Assembly: GCA_021775385.1 (NCBI GenBank)
Contig: JAJFHW010000132.1
Span: forward strand, 1-8,066
Reading direction: 5' to 3'
DNA from: Hyphomicrobiales bacterium
GTDB lineage: Bacteria; Pseudomonadota; Alphaproteobacteria; Rhizobiales; HXMU1428-3
Length of the DNA: 8,066 nucleotides
Shown here piece by piece: positions 1 through 5,966 of the stretch (its first letter is position 1; every line of letters begins with the position of its first letter). The notes under the pieces were generated by a model that worked only from the letters and a program-made list of their open reading frames with translations, had not been told where the DNA came from and searched no databases. A program made the position numbers and the translations under genes.

Positions 1-12
1 CTCTACATACAA

Positions 13-30
13 GAGGTGGTTGACCATCTC
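13..30. other. Short imperfect hairpin upstream of nadA
   Basis: GAGGTGG at 13-19 can pair with CCATCTC at 24-30 around a TTGA loop; one of the seven pairs is G-U. No T tract follows on either strand, so a classical intrinsic terminator is unlikely. It may be the end of an upstream transcript, an operator, or chance. Confidence 0.3.
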
Positions 31-38
31 AAACAAAA

Positions 39-53
39 AACATCACTGATGTT
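39..53. promoter_or_regulatory. Perfect palindrome, candidate nad operon operator
   Basis: AACATC-ACT-GATGTT is a perfect inverted repeat with 6-base arms and a 3-base centre, ending 54 bases before the favoured nadA ATG. Its position suits an operator for a repressor of NAD synthesis. Alphaproteobacteria are known to control nadABC through regulators such as NadQ, but I do not remember that motif well enough to match it. I found no convincing -35/-10 pair in bases 1-107. The regulatory role is inferred from position and symmetry only. Confidence 0.35.
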
Positions 54-107
54 GATTAAACCCAGCTTCATAAAGTTTTTCTAAGAGTGATAGAAAAGAG
101 GTTCGTT

Positions 108-1310
108 ATGGCGGTAATTGAACAAAAAATCACAGAAACAAAAAGTACGGTTGTTAATGAGCAACTAAAGCACAAACAAAATAGTGCGGTTGCTGCGTCG
201 GTTGTTAATGGAAAACCTGAAGGCGAACTAAACACGCCGGTTGCTAGTGGGCAACTTGAAGGCGAACTAAAGAGTGATAACACACCCGAAACATCACCTC
301 AGAATAAAAAATTAAAATCTTTGGAATACACTCCAGAGATCGCTAAAGAAATGGCGCCTTTATATGAGAAGGTAAAATCTGTTGTTCCACCCGTAGAGTG
401 GCCACACATGGCACCGTTGATCAAAGCCATCAACGAGCTTAAAAAAGAGAGAAACGCTGTCATATTAGCGCATAACTATATGACACCTGAAATTTTTCAT
501 TGTATTTCGGATTTCATGGGCGACAGCCTCCAACTTGCCGTTGAAGCAAGCAATGTTGACGCTGATGTCATCCTGCAATGTGGTGTGCATTTCATGGCGG
601 AAACATCAAAATTGATGAACCCGAGCAAGAAAGTCCTTATTTCAAGTATGGAAGCTGGCTGTTCGCTTGCAGATTCAATTACACCAGAAGATGTCAGAGC
701 TTTAAGAGAAGCCTATCCTGGTGTTCCAATTGTGACTTATGTAAACACCTCAGCAGCTGTAAAAGCTGAATGTGATATTTGCTGCACATCATCAAACGCT
801 GTTCAAATTGTAGAGTCATTTGAATCGGATAAAATCTTGATGGTACCTGATGAATATTTGGCAAAATATGTCGCAACACAAACAACAAAAGAAATCATAG
901 CCTGGAAAGGTCATTGTGAAGTTCATGAGCGCTTTACAGCTGCTGAGCTAAATGAATATCGTGCTGCAAATCCTGGCATTAAAATCATTGCACACCCAGA
1001 ATGCCCGCCAGAAGTAATTGATGCAGCTGATTTCACTGGCTCAACTTCAGGTATGATCAAATGGGTAAAAGATAATCGCCCAGCAAAAGTCATGATGGTA
1101 ACCGAATGTTCAATGAGTGACAATGTTGCGGTAGAAACACCTGATGTTGAATTTATTCGTCCATGTAATTTCTGTCCGCACATGAAACGCATCACATTAG
1201 AAAATGTTTATGAAGCTCTACTAGAAATGAAAGAAGAAGTGACAATTGATCCAGAAGTCGCCGAGAAAGCCCGTCTCTCAGTAGAACGCATGATTAACGT
1301 CACGGCTTAA
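108..1310 (+). CDS. nadA: Quinolinate synthase NadA with repeat-bearing N-terminal extension
   Basis: This cytoplasmic [4Fe-4S] enzyme condenses iminoaspartate (from NadB) with dihydroxyacetone phosphate to quinolinate. The protein is 400 residues from ATG 108, which has GAGG at 98-101 six bases upstream. An in-frame GTG at 87 would add seven residues but has a weaker ribosome site. Visible motifs are AHNYMTPEI (121-129), [10 protein letters not shown] (157-166), [12 protein letters not shown] and STSGMIKW. The three cluster cysteines expected from E. coli NadA (Cys113, Cys200, Cys297) correspond to Cys185 (EAGCS), Cys270 (WKGHCEVHE) and Cys356 (NFCPHMK). About 70 N-terminal residues before [12 protein letters not shown] are low-complexity and hydrophilic. 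They contain three copies of a DNA repeat and should lie outside the catalytic core. It is the first gene of nadABC, with nadB starting 7 bases after its stop. Identity is very secure; only the exact start is open. Confidence 0.96.
   Translation: MAVIEQKITETKSTVVNEQLKHKQNSAVAASVVNGKPEGELNTPVASGQLEGELKSDNTPETSPQNKKLKSLEYTPEIAKEMAPLYEKVKSVVPPVEWPHMAPLIKAINELKKERNAVILAHNYMTPEIFHCISDFMGDSLQLAVEASNVDADVILQCGVHFMAETSKLMNPSKKVLISSMEAGCSLADSITPEDVRALREAYPGVPIVTYVNTSAAVKAECDICCTSSNAVQIVESFESDKILMVPDEYLAKYVATQTTKEIIAWKGHCEVHERFTAAELNEYRAANPGIKIIAHPECPPEVIDAADFTGSTSGMIKWVKDNRPAKVMMVTECSMSDNVAVETPDVEFIRPCNFCPHMKRITLENVYEALLEMKEEVTIDPEVAEKARLSVERMINVTA
147..272 (+). repeat. Three in-frame copies of a small hairpin repeat inside nadA
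   Basis: The copies are A (148-170), B (187-232, core 199-232) and C (238-272). Cores B and C match at 29 of 34 aligned bases. Each begins CGGTT and ends near CTAAA. Each core has two 5-base arms around a 6-base loop: A GTTGT/GCAAC (150-154/161-165), B GTTGT/AAAAC (201-205/212-216, one mismatch), C GTTGC/GCAAC (240-244/251-255, perfect). All three are read in the same frame, giving [18 protein letters not shown] and [13 protein letters not shown] and C share an extra GAAGGCGAA segment that A lacks. A fourth copy lies at 3941-3987. I do not recognise the family. Confidence 0.75.
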
Positions 1311-1317
1311 ATCCATC

Positions 1318-2928
1318 ATGGGCCAAAAAAGCCGTAACAAAACAAAACAATCAGCAACCAGTTCCTACGATTTTCAACACGAAGTTATCATTGTAGGGGC
1401 TGGTCTTGCTGGCTTGTTCACAGCACTAAAACTATCTCCGCTACCAACAACCATTATAGCTGCCAAAAGCCTTGGCAGCGGCACATCAAGCCATTGGGCA
1501 CAGGGTGGCATAGCAGCAGCCATCGGTGAAGGTGACAAACCAGAAACTCACGCCACTGATACAATTAATGTTGGCGCTGGCCTCGTAGATGAGAATATCG
1601 CGCATCTCGTCACAAAAGAAGCAAATGATCGCATTGAAGATCTCCTAAAATACGGTGTCCCGTTTGATAAGGACCTAGAAGGAAAACTCCAGCTTTCAAA
1701 AGAAGCAGCTCACTCAACAAGAAGAATTGTAAGAGTAGAAGGCGATCGCGCAGGTGCTGCCATTATGGCAGCTCTCATAGAAACCGTTAAAAACACCCCC
1801 TCAATCCGTATCATAGAGCAAGTCGAAGTTCATAAACTAGCCAAAAAAGACCGTTCAATAGAAGGTGTATATATCTGGCCATCAGCAGCAAAGGGTACTG
1901 GCGAAGGCACTATTTTAAAAGGCAAAAAAGTCATACTGGCAACCGGTGGCTGTGGCTATCTATTTTCAAAAACGACAAATCCAAACATGGCTCGCGGTGA
2001 AGGCATAGCGATGGCAGCCCAAATAGGGGCCGTTATAAGCGACCCTGAATTCATTCAATTTCATCCAACAGCGATTGATGCAGAATTAGACCCAGCACCA
2101 CTTGCAACCGAAGCTTTGCGCGGAGAAGGTGCTCACCTCGTCAATAAAAAAGGCGAGCGCTTTATGGTTGATATTCATGAAAGTGCAGAACTAGCTCCAA
2201 GAGATATTGTTGCAAGAGCTGTTGATAGAGAATTAAAATCTGGCCGCGGCGCTTATCTTGATTGCGTCAACACCATTGGGCGCGCAATGAAAGATCATTT
2301 CCCAACAGTGGTAAAGAAATGCAAAGAAGCCGGTATAGATCCACTAAAAGAACCTATCCCTATAGCACCAGCAGCCCATTTTCAAATGGGAGGAATTGTA
2401 ACCGATGCAAACGGTCGCAGTACAATAGATGGTCTTTGGGCCTGCGGTGAAGTCGCGTCTACTGGCCTACACGGCGGCAATCGCCTGGCTTCAAATTCAC
2501 TACTTGAGGCTGTTGTCTTTGCCAATCGCATTGCTGCTGACATTCATAATCAAGCCTCCCGTCGCCCCCAAGAAGCCACATCCATCAACATTGATAATGA
2601 ACAAACCATCTCTCCAAAACTGGATGAAAAGCTAAACAAATCAATTAAAGCCATCAGAGAAATGATGTTTCAAAACGTAGGTGTTGAGCGAGATAAAAAA
2701 GGGCTAGAAGAAGCTAAGAAATTTTTAAAAGACCTAGAGCCTGAAATTTTGGAAAGTGAAAAAGCAAAAAACATGTGCCTCACAGCCAAGTTCATTCTCA
2801 CAGGAGCCATCAATCGCCTCGAAAGTCGCGGCAGTCATTACAGAACCGATAAAACGGAAAAAATCAAAACCGCAAAACGCACTTACCTTAAGCTTGATGA
2901 TATAGAAAACGAATTCAACAAGTCCTAA
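1318..2928 (+). CDS. nadB: L-aspartate oxidase NadB
   Basis: This FAD flavoenzyme oxidises L-aspartate to iminoaspartate, the unstable substrate passed to NadA. It has 536 residues, close to the 540 of E. coli NadB, so it is full length. Visible parts are the dinucleotide-binding VIIVGAGLAGLFTAL (23-37), SSHWAQGGIAAA (57-68), ATGGCGYLFSKTTNPNMARG (208-227), QFHPTA with His249, LRGEGAHLV, APRDIVARA with Arg295, HFQMGGIVTD with His354, WACGEVASTGLHGGNRLASN (374-393) with Arg389, and a C-terminal helical domain ending in ESRGSHYRTD. These residues align with the substrate and FAD contacts known for E. coli NadB (His244, Arg290, His351, Arg386). The ATG lies 7 bases after the nadA stop and has no clear Shine-Dalgarno sequence, so translation is probably coupled to nadA. 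No other sensible start exists before the Rossmann motif. Confidence 0.96.
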   Translation: MGQKSRNKTKQSATSSYDFQHEVIIVGAGLAGLFTALKLSPLPTTIIAAKSLGSGTSSHWAQGGIAAAIGEGDKPETHATDTINVGAGLVDENIAHLVTKEANDRIEDLLKYGVPFDKDLEGKLQLSKEAAHSTRRIVRVEGDRAGAAIMAALIETVKNTPSIRIIEQVEVHKLAKKDRSIEGVYIWPSAAKGTGEGTILKGKKVILATGGCGYLFSKTTNPNMARGEGIAMAAQIGAVISDPEFIQFHPTAIDAELDPAPLATEALRGEGAHLVNKKGERFMVDIHESAELAPRDIVARAVDRELKSGRGAYLDCVNTIGRAMKDHFPTVVKKCKEAGIDPLKEPIPIAPAAHFQMGGIVTDANGRSTIDGLWACGEVASTGLHGGNRLASNSLLEAVVFANRIAADIHNQASRRPQEATSINIDNEQTISPKLDEKLNKSIKAIREMMFQNVGVERDKKGLEEAKKFLKDLEPEILESEKAKNMCLTAKFILTGAINRLESRGSHYRTDKTEKIKTAKRTYLKLDDIENEFNKS

Positions 2929-2973
2929 TCTAAGTAAAGCCATACACAACCAATATTAAAAGAGATCAAGGAA

Positions 2974-3846
2974 ATGGTAAAAACCAACAAATCATTCAGC
3001 CCAGCGCCAAGCCTCTTAGTTGTAGAAGCTGTTATCAATGCTTTGAAAGAAGATCTCGGCTTAGCTGGTGATATAACGACCAATGGTATTTTCAATGATG
3101 AACAAATAGGAACAGCCACCTTGCGTGCAAGAGAACAAGGAATTCTCGCAGGTAGTCAATTTGTTGAAGCAACCTTCCTAGAGTTAAACCCAAACTCTAA
3201 ATTAAATTGGCAAAAACACGACGGAGATGAGCTAGCTCCAAAAGACATCATTGCCACCATAAAAGCACCCGTAAAAACCTTACTAACCGGAGAACGTGTC
3301 GCTCTGAACTTCCTTGGCCATTTAACCGGAGTAGCCAGCCTCACCAATCAATATGTTAGGAAAATCAACCACACAAAAGCAAAAATCGTAGACACACGCA
3401 AAACCACTCCCGGTCTAAGGTTTGCTGAGAAATACGCTGTGAGGGCTGGAGGCGGCGAAAATCATCGCTTTAGACTAGATGATGCCATCCTTATTAAAGA
3501 CAACCATATCGCTTTTGCAGGCAGCATCAATAACGCAATTGAAAAAATCAAAGAAGCCAATGGTCATATGGTAAAAATCGAAGTGGAAGTTGATACAATC
3601 GATCAACTGAAAGACTGCTTATCTCATAAAATAGATGTTGTTCTATTAGATAATATGGCACCAGCTTTATTAAAAGAAGCCGTTGAATTAATAGATGGAA
3701 AATTTACAAGCGAAGCCTCTGGCGGCGTTAATTTAGATACTGTAAAAGATATTGCAGAAACAGGCGTTGATATAATTTCAGTCGGCGCCCTAACCCATTC
3801 AGCAACCTGTTTAGACCTAGGTCTTGATATAGACATAACAGGTTAG
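2974..3846 (+). CDS. nadC: Nicotinate-nucleotide pyrophosphorylase (quinolinate phosphoribosyltransferase) NadC
   Basis: NadC converts quinolinate and PRPP to nicotinate mononucleotide, CO2 and pyrophosphate, completing the pathway begun by NadB and NadA. It has 290 residues, normal for the family. Motifs in order are GDITTNG (32-38), LRAREQGILAG (50-60), LLTGERVALNFLGHLTGVAS (103-122), DTRKTTPGLR (140-149, Arg142 and Lys143), RAGGGENHRFRLDDAILIKD (157-176, Arg165 and Lys175), KIEVEVD (Glu204), VVLLDNM (Asp226) and EASGGVN/ISVGALTHS in the C-terminal barrel. These match the phosphate- and quinolinate-binding basic and acidic residues known for the Salmonella enzyme. The gap to nadB is 45 bases. 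AAGGA at 2968-2972 is only one base from the ATG, so AGAGA at 2961-2965 is the better-spaced ribosome site. No terminator follows directly, so readthrough into the next gene is likely. Confidence 0.96.
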   Translation: MVKTNKSFSPAPSLLVVEAVINALKEDLGLAGDITTNGIFNDEQIGTATLRAREQGILAGSQFVEATFLELNPNSKLNWQKHDGDELAPKDIIATIKAPVKTLLTGERVALNFLGHLTGVASLTNQYVRKINHTKAKIVDTRKTTPGLRFAEKYAVRAGGGENHRFRLDDAILIKDNHIAFAGSINNAIEKIKEANGHMVKIEVEVDTIDQLKDCLSHKIDVVLLDNMAPALLKEAVELIDGKFTSEASGGVNLDTVKDIAETGVDIISVGALTHSATCLDLGLDIDITG

Positions 3847-3870
3847 TAACAATAAGCAGTTGCTCGTTAC
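3846..3870 (+). other. Weak inverted repeat at the nadC stop
   Basis: GTAAC at 3846-3850 pairs with GTTAC at 3866-3870, with a possible inner AGCA/TGCT stem at 3855-3858 and 3861-3864 whose 2-base loop is too tight to form fully. There is no T tract, so it is not an intrinsic terminator. It could stabilise the nad mRNA end or be chance. Confidence 0.25.
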
Positions 3871-3934
3871 CACATGTTTTCTTGCGGATGCATCTCGGTA
3901 AAGCACAACAATATGTATTTAAAGGCATACTTAA

Positions 3935-4300
3935 ATGCAACGGTTGCTTGCGGCGGTTTCTAGTGGGAAACTAAAGCCTCATCAAAGAAGGGCAATCGTA
4001 GGAGCACTAAATAGCGCGGATGCGTATTGGGCATCTGAAGCGCCAGGAAAAGACAGAAAAATTATGCAAGCAGGTGAATACCTCACTATCGCTCTTATCA
4101 TTTGGATTCTAACTCCAATTCTAGCGCTTTATCTGGCCAAAAGAAAAAAACGAGATCATAATTTTTGGGTTTTAACCTCTTTTTTATTTCCCCCAGCCGT
4201 CTTGTTTCTAGCCTGTCTCTCGAAAAGAACAAAACCGCTAAAAAAAATGTTCGGTGATGATAGTGAAGATGACGATCATTTCTTCTCTGGCAAAGACTAA
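3935..4300 (+). CDS. Small two-helix membrane protein with acidic tail, unknown function
   Basis: I do not recognise this protein. From ATG 3935 it has 121 residues, with AAAGG at 3921-3925 nine bases upstream. A second in-frame ATG at 4064 gives 78 residues; AGGA at 4045-4048 is 15 bases from it, which is far. The likely core is two hydrophobic segments, about 49-68 and 77-95, joined by a basic loop (AKRKKRDHN). After the second helix come basic KRTKPLKK and then a strongly acidic tail (GDDSEDDDH). The positive-inside rule suggests a hairpin with the loop in the cytoplasm, though the second basic patch makes this uncertain. Residues 1-43 include a copy of the nadA repeat (AVSSGKLK) and look unlike the rest, so the ancestral start may be 4064. 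It follows nadC by 88 bases on the same strand and ends ahead of a strong terminator, so it may ride on the nad transcript. Confidence 0.7.
   Translation: MQRLLAAVSSGKLKPHQRRAIVGALNSADAYWASEAPGKDRKIMQAGEYLTIALIIWILTPILALYLAKRKKRDHNFWVLTSFLFPPAVLFLACLSKRTKPLKKMFGDDSEDDDHFFSGKD
3941..3987 (+). repeat. Fourth copy of the nadA hairpin repeat
   Basis: Bases 3941-3971 align with 187-216 of nadA with 25 of 30 matches and one single-base gap. The core stem is GTTTC (3956-3960)/GAAAC (3967-3971) around TAGTGG, the same loop as copy C. Compared with copy C, one stem pair has changed from G-C to T-A on both arms, a compensatory change. It lacks the GAAGGCGAA segment of copies B and C. The core is read in the same frame as in nadA (AVSSGKLK), but the single-base gap shifts the frame of the flanking 5' part. 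Confidence 0.65.
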
Positions 4301-4356
4301 ACTCTAAACAAACCTACTCCACTACAACACCTGTACCTTTTCATTTCGAACACAAA

Positions 4357-4391
4357 AAAAATGCTCCAAAGAGTATCTTTGGAGCATTTTT
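4357..4391. terminator. Bidirectional intrinsic terminator
   Basis: A perfect 15-base inverted repeat (4357-4371 with 4377-4391, core ATGCTCCAAAG/CTTTGGAGCAT) encloses the loop AGTAT. Both sides are flanked by A/T runs, giving a U tract in either direction: TTTTTAAATTTTTT on the plus side and a run of T on the minus side. It lies between two convergent genes, 57 bases after the small membrane-protein stop and 32 bases after the sleB stop in its own direction. It is the first strong terminator after nadABC and very probably ends both transcripts. Confidence 0.92.
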
Positions 4392-4422
4392 AAATTTTTT
4401 ACAGTCAAGCTTTAGCTTGTTG

Positions 4423-5577
4423 CTATTGAATTGCAGCCACTTCTGTCGGACGAGCAAAATATTTAGCTCTATAGAAGATATGCGCGCCAATTTTCTTGAT
4501 AAATTTCATTGAATGTCGCCATTTTGGTTTCACATAAGTCGCATGGTAATGACTAGCATAACCAATATCTTTTAGCCAAACTTTGCCATCCGTAACACGC
4601 GTAGCAAGCTTAGCTGCAATAACCCAACGTTTTTTATCCTTCGCCTTATCAGCTAAACCATCACAAGCAAATGAGAACTGACAACTATTGCGTCTATGAG
4701 CCCCCTCATAAACAACACCGCATACAGTATCAGCATAGTAACTACTACGTACTCGGTTCATAATAACCTGAGCAACAGCAAGCTGTCCCTTAATCGGTTC
4801 ACTACGTGCTTCAAAATAAATAGCTGTAGCCAAACAACGATGCTCCCGCTTGCGGAATTCATGCTCAGTTAAACCACCAAAAAATTTACGGGCACCAGCG
4901 CTGATAGAAGCAACGTGCTTCACTTCAAGTCCTGTATGTTTAGGACGTTCGCCAGTTTCGAGCTTAGAGTTAAACCGGGCATTATCTTTTTGACCAGTTC
5001 CAAAATGACTATCGCGCGGTAAATTAAAAACACCCGCAACACGTTTCTGACTAATTATTGGCAAGCCAGCAGTCACTTTTTCAGTTGGGCGAACACCAAT
5101 AGGGTCTGGTCCAACGGCCCTACCAATTGGATCGGCAACAGCCACACCAGTTACACTATGACGATTAACTTTCGCAGCGCGGTTCACTTTTTGAACATTT
5201 CTAGCATCATAAGTGCTGCTTGCTCTGTCAGTTTGTACAATCCCTTTGGTTTCGATGGATTGTAAAGCTAAACGACGGCGCTCTTCATAATTACCGTTAT
5301 TTGCAACACGCTGTTTATAAAGCAAATCAGCCCGTGGGCCTTTTCCTTTAATATCAAACAAATCATTAGCCTCAGCAATGATCGGCAAAATTGGCTGTGT
5401 CGCATCAGGAATCTTACCATCATAATCATCACCAGAACCTGATAATGACATTTCTAGATTCAAGCGATAAACAGCTAGCACATCACCATTACCCGCAATA
5501 TACCCTAGCCCAAGCATAGGTACTGCTAAAGCAGCAATAGCTAAATAGTGAAGTGGTGACAAAATAATCCGGGACAT
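4423..5577 (-). CDS. Membrane-anchored SleB-type cell-wall hydrolase
   Basis: This is a peptidoglycan hydrolase of the SleB/CwlJ (Hydrolase_2) family, inferred to be a lytic transglycosylase acting in the periplasm. It has 384 residues. Residues 8-28 form one hydrophobic helix, a signal anchor or uncleaved signal. Residues 30-245 are a low-complexity, mostly polar linker. The catalytic domain spans about 247-370: CLATAIYFEARSEPIKGQLA with the conserved Glu in YFEAR (Glu256), QVIMNRVRSSYY, VCGVVYEG, NSCQFSFACDG, WLKDIGYASHYHATYV and IGAHIFYR. The usual EARGEP reads EARSEP here. Alphaproteobacteria do not make spores, so the role should be in vegetative wall remodelling rather than germination. 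The ATG at 5577 has TAGG about eight bases upstream. It converges on the nad block with a shared terminator, and its long leader contains several repeats. I give no gene symbol because naming in this group is inconsistent. Confidence 0.9.
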   Translation of the reverse strand: MSRIILSPLHYLAIAALAVPMLGLGYIAGNGDVLAVYRLNLEMSLSGSGDDYDGKIPDATQPILPIIAEANDLFDIKGKGPRADLLYKQRVANNGNYEERRRLALQSIETKGIVQTDRASSTYDARNVQKVNRAAKVNRHSVTGVAVADPIGRAVGPDPIGVRPTEKVTAGLPIISQKRVAGVFNLPRDSHFGTGQKDNARFNSKLETGERPKHTGLEVKHVASISAGARKFFGGLTEHEFRKREHRCLATAIYFEARSEPIKGQLAVAQVIMNRVRSSYYADTVCGVVYEGAHRRNSCQFSFACDGLADKAKDKKRWVIAAKLATRVTDGKVWLKDIGYASHYHATYVKPKWRHSMKFIKKIGAHIFYRAKYFARPTEVAAIQ

Positions 5578-5601
5578 ACCCTAAACCTACTAACCTTTTA
5601 A

Positions 5602-5632
5602 ATTATGAAACAAATTTAAACCAGTTTCTCAA
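5602..5632 (-). promoter_or_regulatory. Possible sigma-70-like promoter of the SleB-type gene
   Basis: On the minus strand TTGAGA (5632-5627) and CATAAT (5607-5602) resemble -35 and -10 boxes, but the 19-base spacer is longer than optimal. The -10 box ends 24 bases before the start codon, leaving a short leader. The stretch is very AT-rich, so a chance match is possible. Confidence 0.3.
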
Positions 5633-5648
5633 AGAAAAACACATGAGT

Positions 5649-5693
5649 GTTAAAATTGCCTTTAAACAATTAACAAACGTTAATTTTGGTTAA
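5649..5693. promoter_or_regulatory. Phased TTAA array and inverted repeat upstream of the SleB-type gene
   Basis: TTAA occurs at 5650, 5662, 5670, 5680 and 5690; the last three are exactly 10 bases apart and so lie on one face of the helix. AATTAAC (5668-5674) and GTTAATT (5679-5685) form a perfect 7-base inverted repeat around AAAC. Paired TTAA boxes recall CtrA sites (TTAA-N7-TTAA), but the spacing here is 6, so CtrA is only a possibility. The array lies 73-116 bases upstream of the SleB-type start and just upstream of the possible promoter. Confidence 0.4.
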
Positions 5694-5709
5694 ATTATGT
5701 ATCAGCTAT

Positions 5710-5753
5710 TAAGCCATTGATTCGCTAAATCCCAAAAATTTTGGGTAGGCTTA
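5710..5753. repeat. Nested inverted repeat in the meaB-sleB spacer
   Basis: CCCAAAA (5731-5737), a central A, and TTTTGGG (5739-5745) form a perfect palindrome. It sits inside a second inverted repeat, TAAGCC (5710-5715) with GGCTTA (5748-5753), with unequal sides of 15 and 2 bases. No T tract follows on the minus strand, so it is a poor terminator for meaB. It may be an operator. Confidence 0.4.
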
Positions 5754-5781
5754 TCCAAAGCTTTCAGCATTGTTAATACAC

Positions 5782-5827
5782 GCCGCATCGCAGCATATCA
5801 AGATATTTTTTGCCGCAGCGCAGCATA
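5782..5827. repeat. 16-base direct repeat, 30-base period
   Basis: GCCGCATCGCAGCATA (5782-5797) and GCCGCAGCGCAGCATA (5812-5827) match at 15 of 16 bases and start exactly 30 bases apart, about three helical turns. They are GC-rich islands in AT-rich DNA. On the minus strand they read as TGC-rich motifs (TATGCTGCGCTGCGGC), somewhat like sites described for the polyhydroxybutyrate regulator PhaR; that link is speculative. They lie 205-250 bases upstream of the SleB-type start and 140-185 bases after the meaB stop. Confidence 0.5.
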
Positions 5828-5849
5828 AATACGAATGTAATAATATTTT

Positions 5850-5889
5850 CAATTAGATAGCCTGTGAATTATTCAGTTTATTCTAATTG
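5850..5889. repeat. AT-rich nested inverted repeat downstream of meaB
   Basis: CAATTAGA (5850-5857) and TCTAATTG (5882-5889) are perfect 8-base arms. Inside them TGAAT-T-ATTCA (5865-5875) forms a second stem. It lies about 78 bases beyond the meaB stop and is not followed by a T tract, so the function is unknown. The rest of the 389-base spacer (5578-5966) shows no supportable gene. Confidence 0.4.
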
Positions 5890-5966
5890 GCGAAGTTCAT
5901 TGCTCCGAGGAAAACAATCTCCGAATCAACAAGTGCAGCGCTAAAAACCACAAATCCGGAAATAAT

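Noticed and set aside
923..1195. 90-codon open frame on the minus strand
   Set aside because: It is antisense to the conserved C-terminal half of nadA and shows no protein-like motif.
3994..4016. Possible fifth, decayed copy of the nadA repeat (GGCAATCGTAGGAGCACTAAA)
   Set aside because: It resembles copy A only loosely, its stem does not pair well and gaps are needed; it could be chance.
5731..5745. Intrinsic terminator for meaB
   Set aside because: The stem is short with an A/T-only inner half, and no T tract follows on the minus strand.
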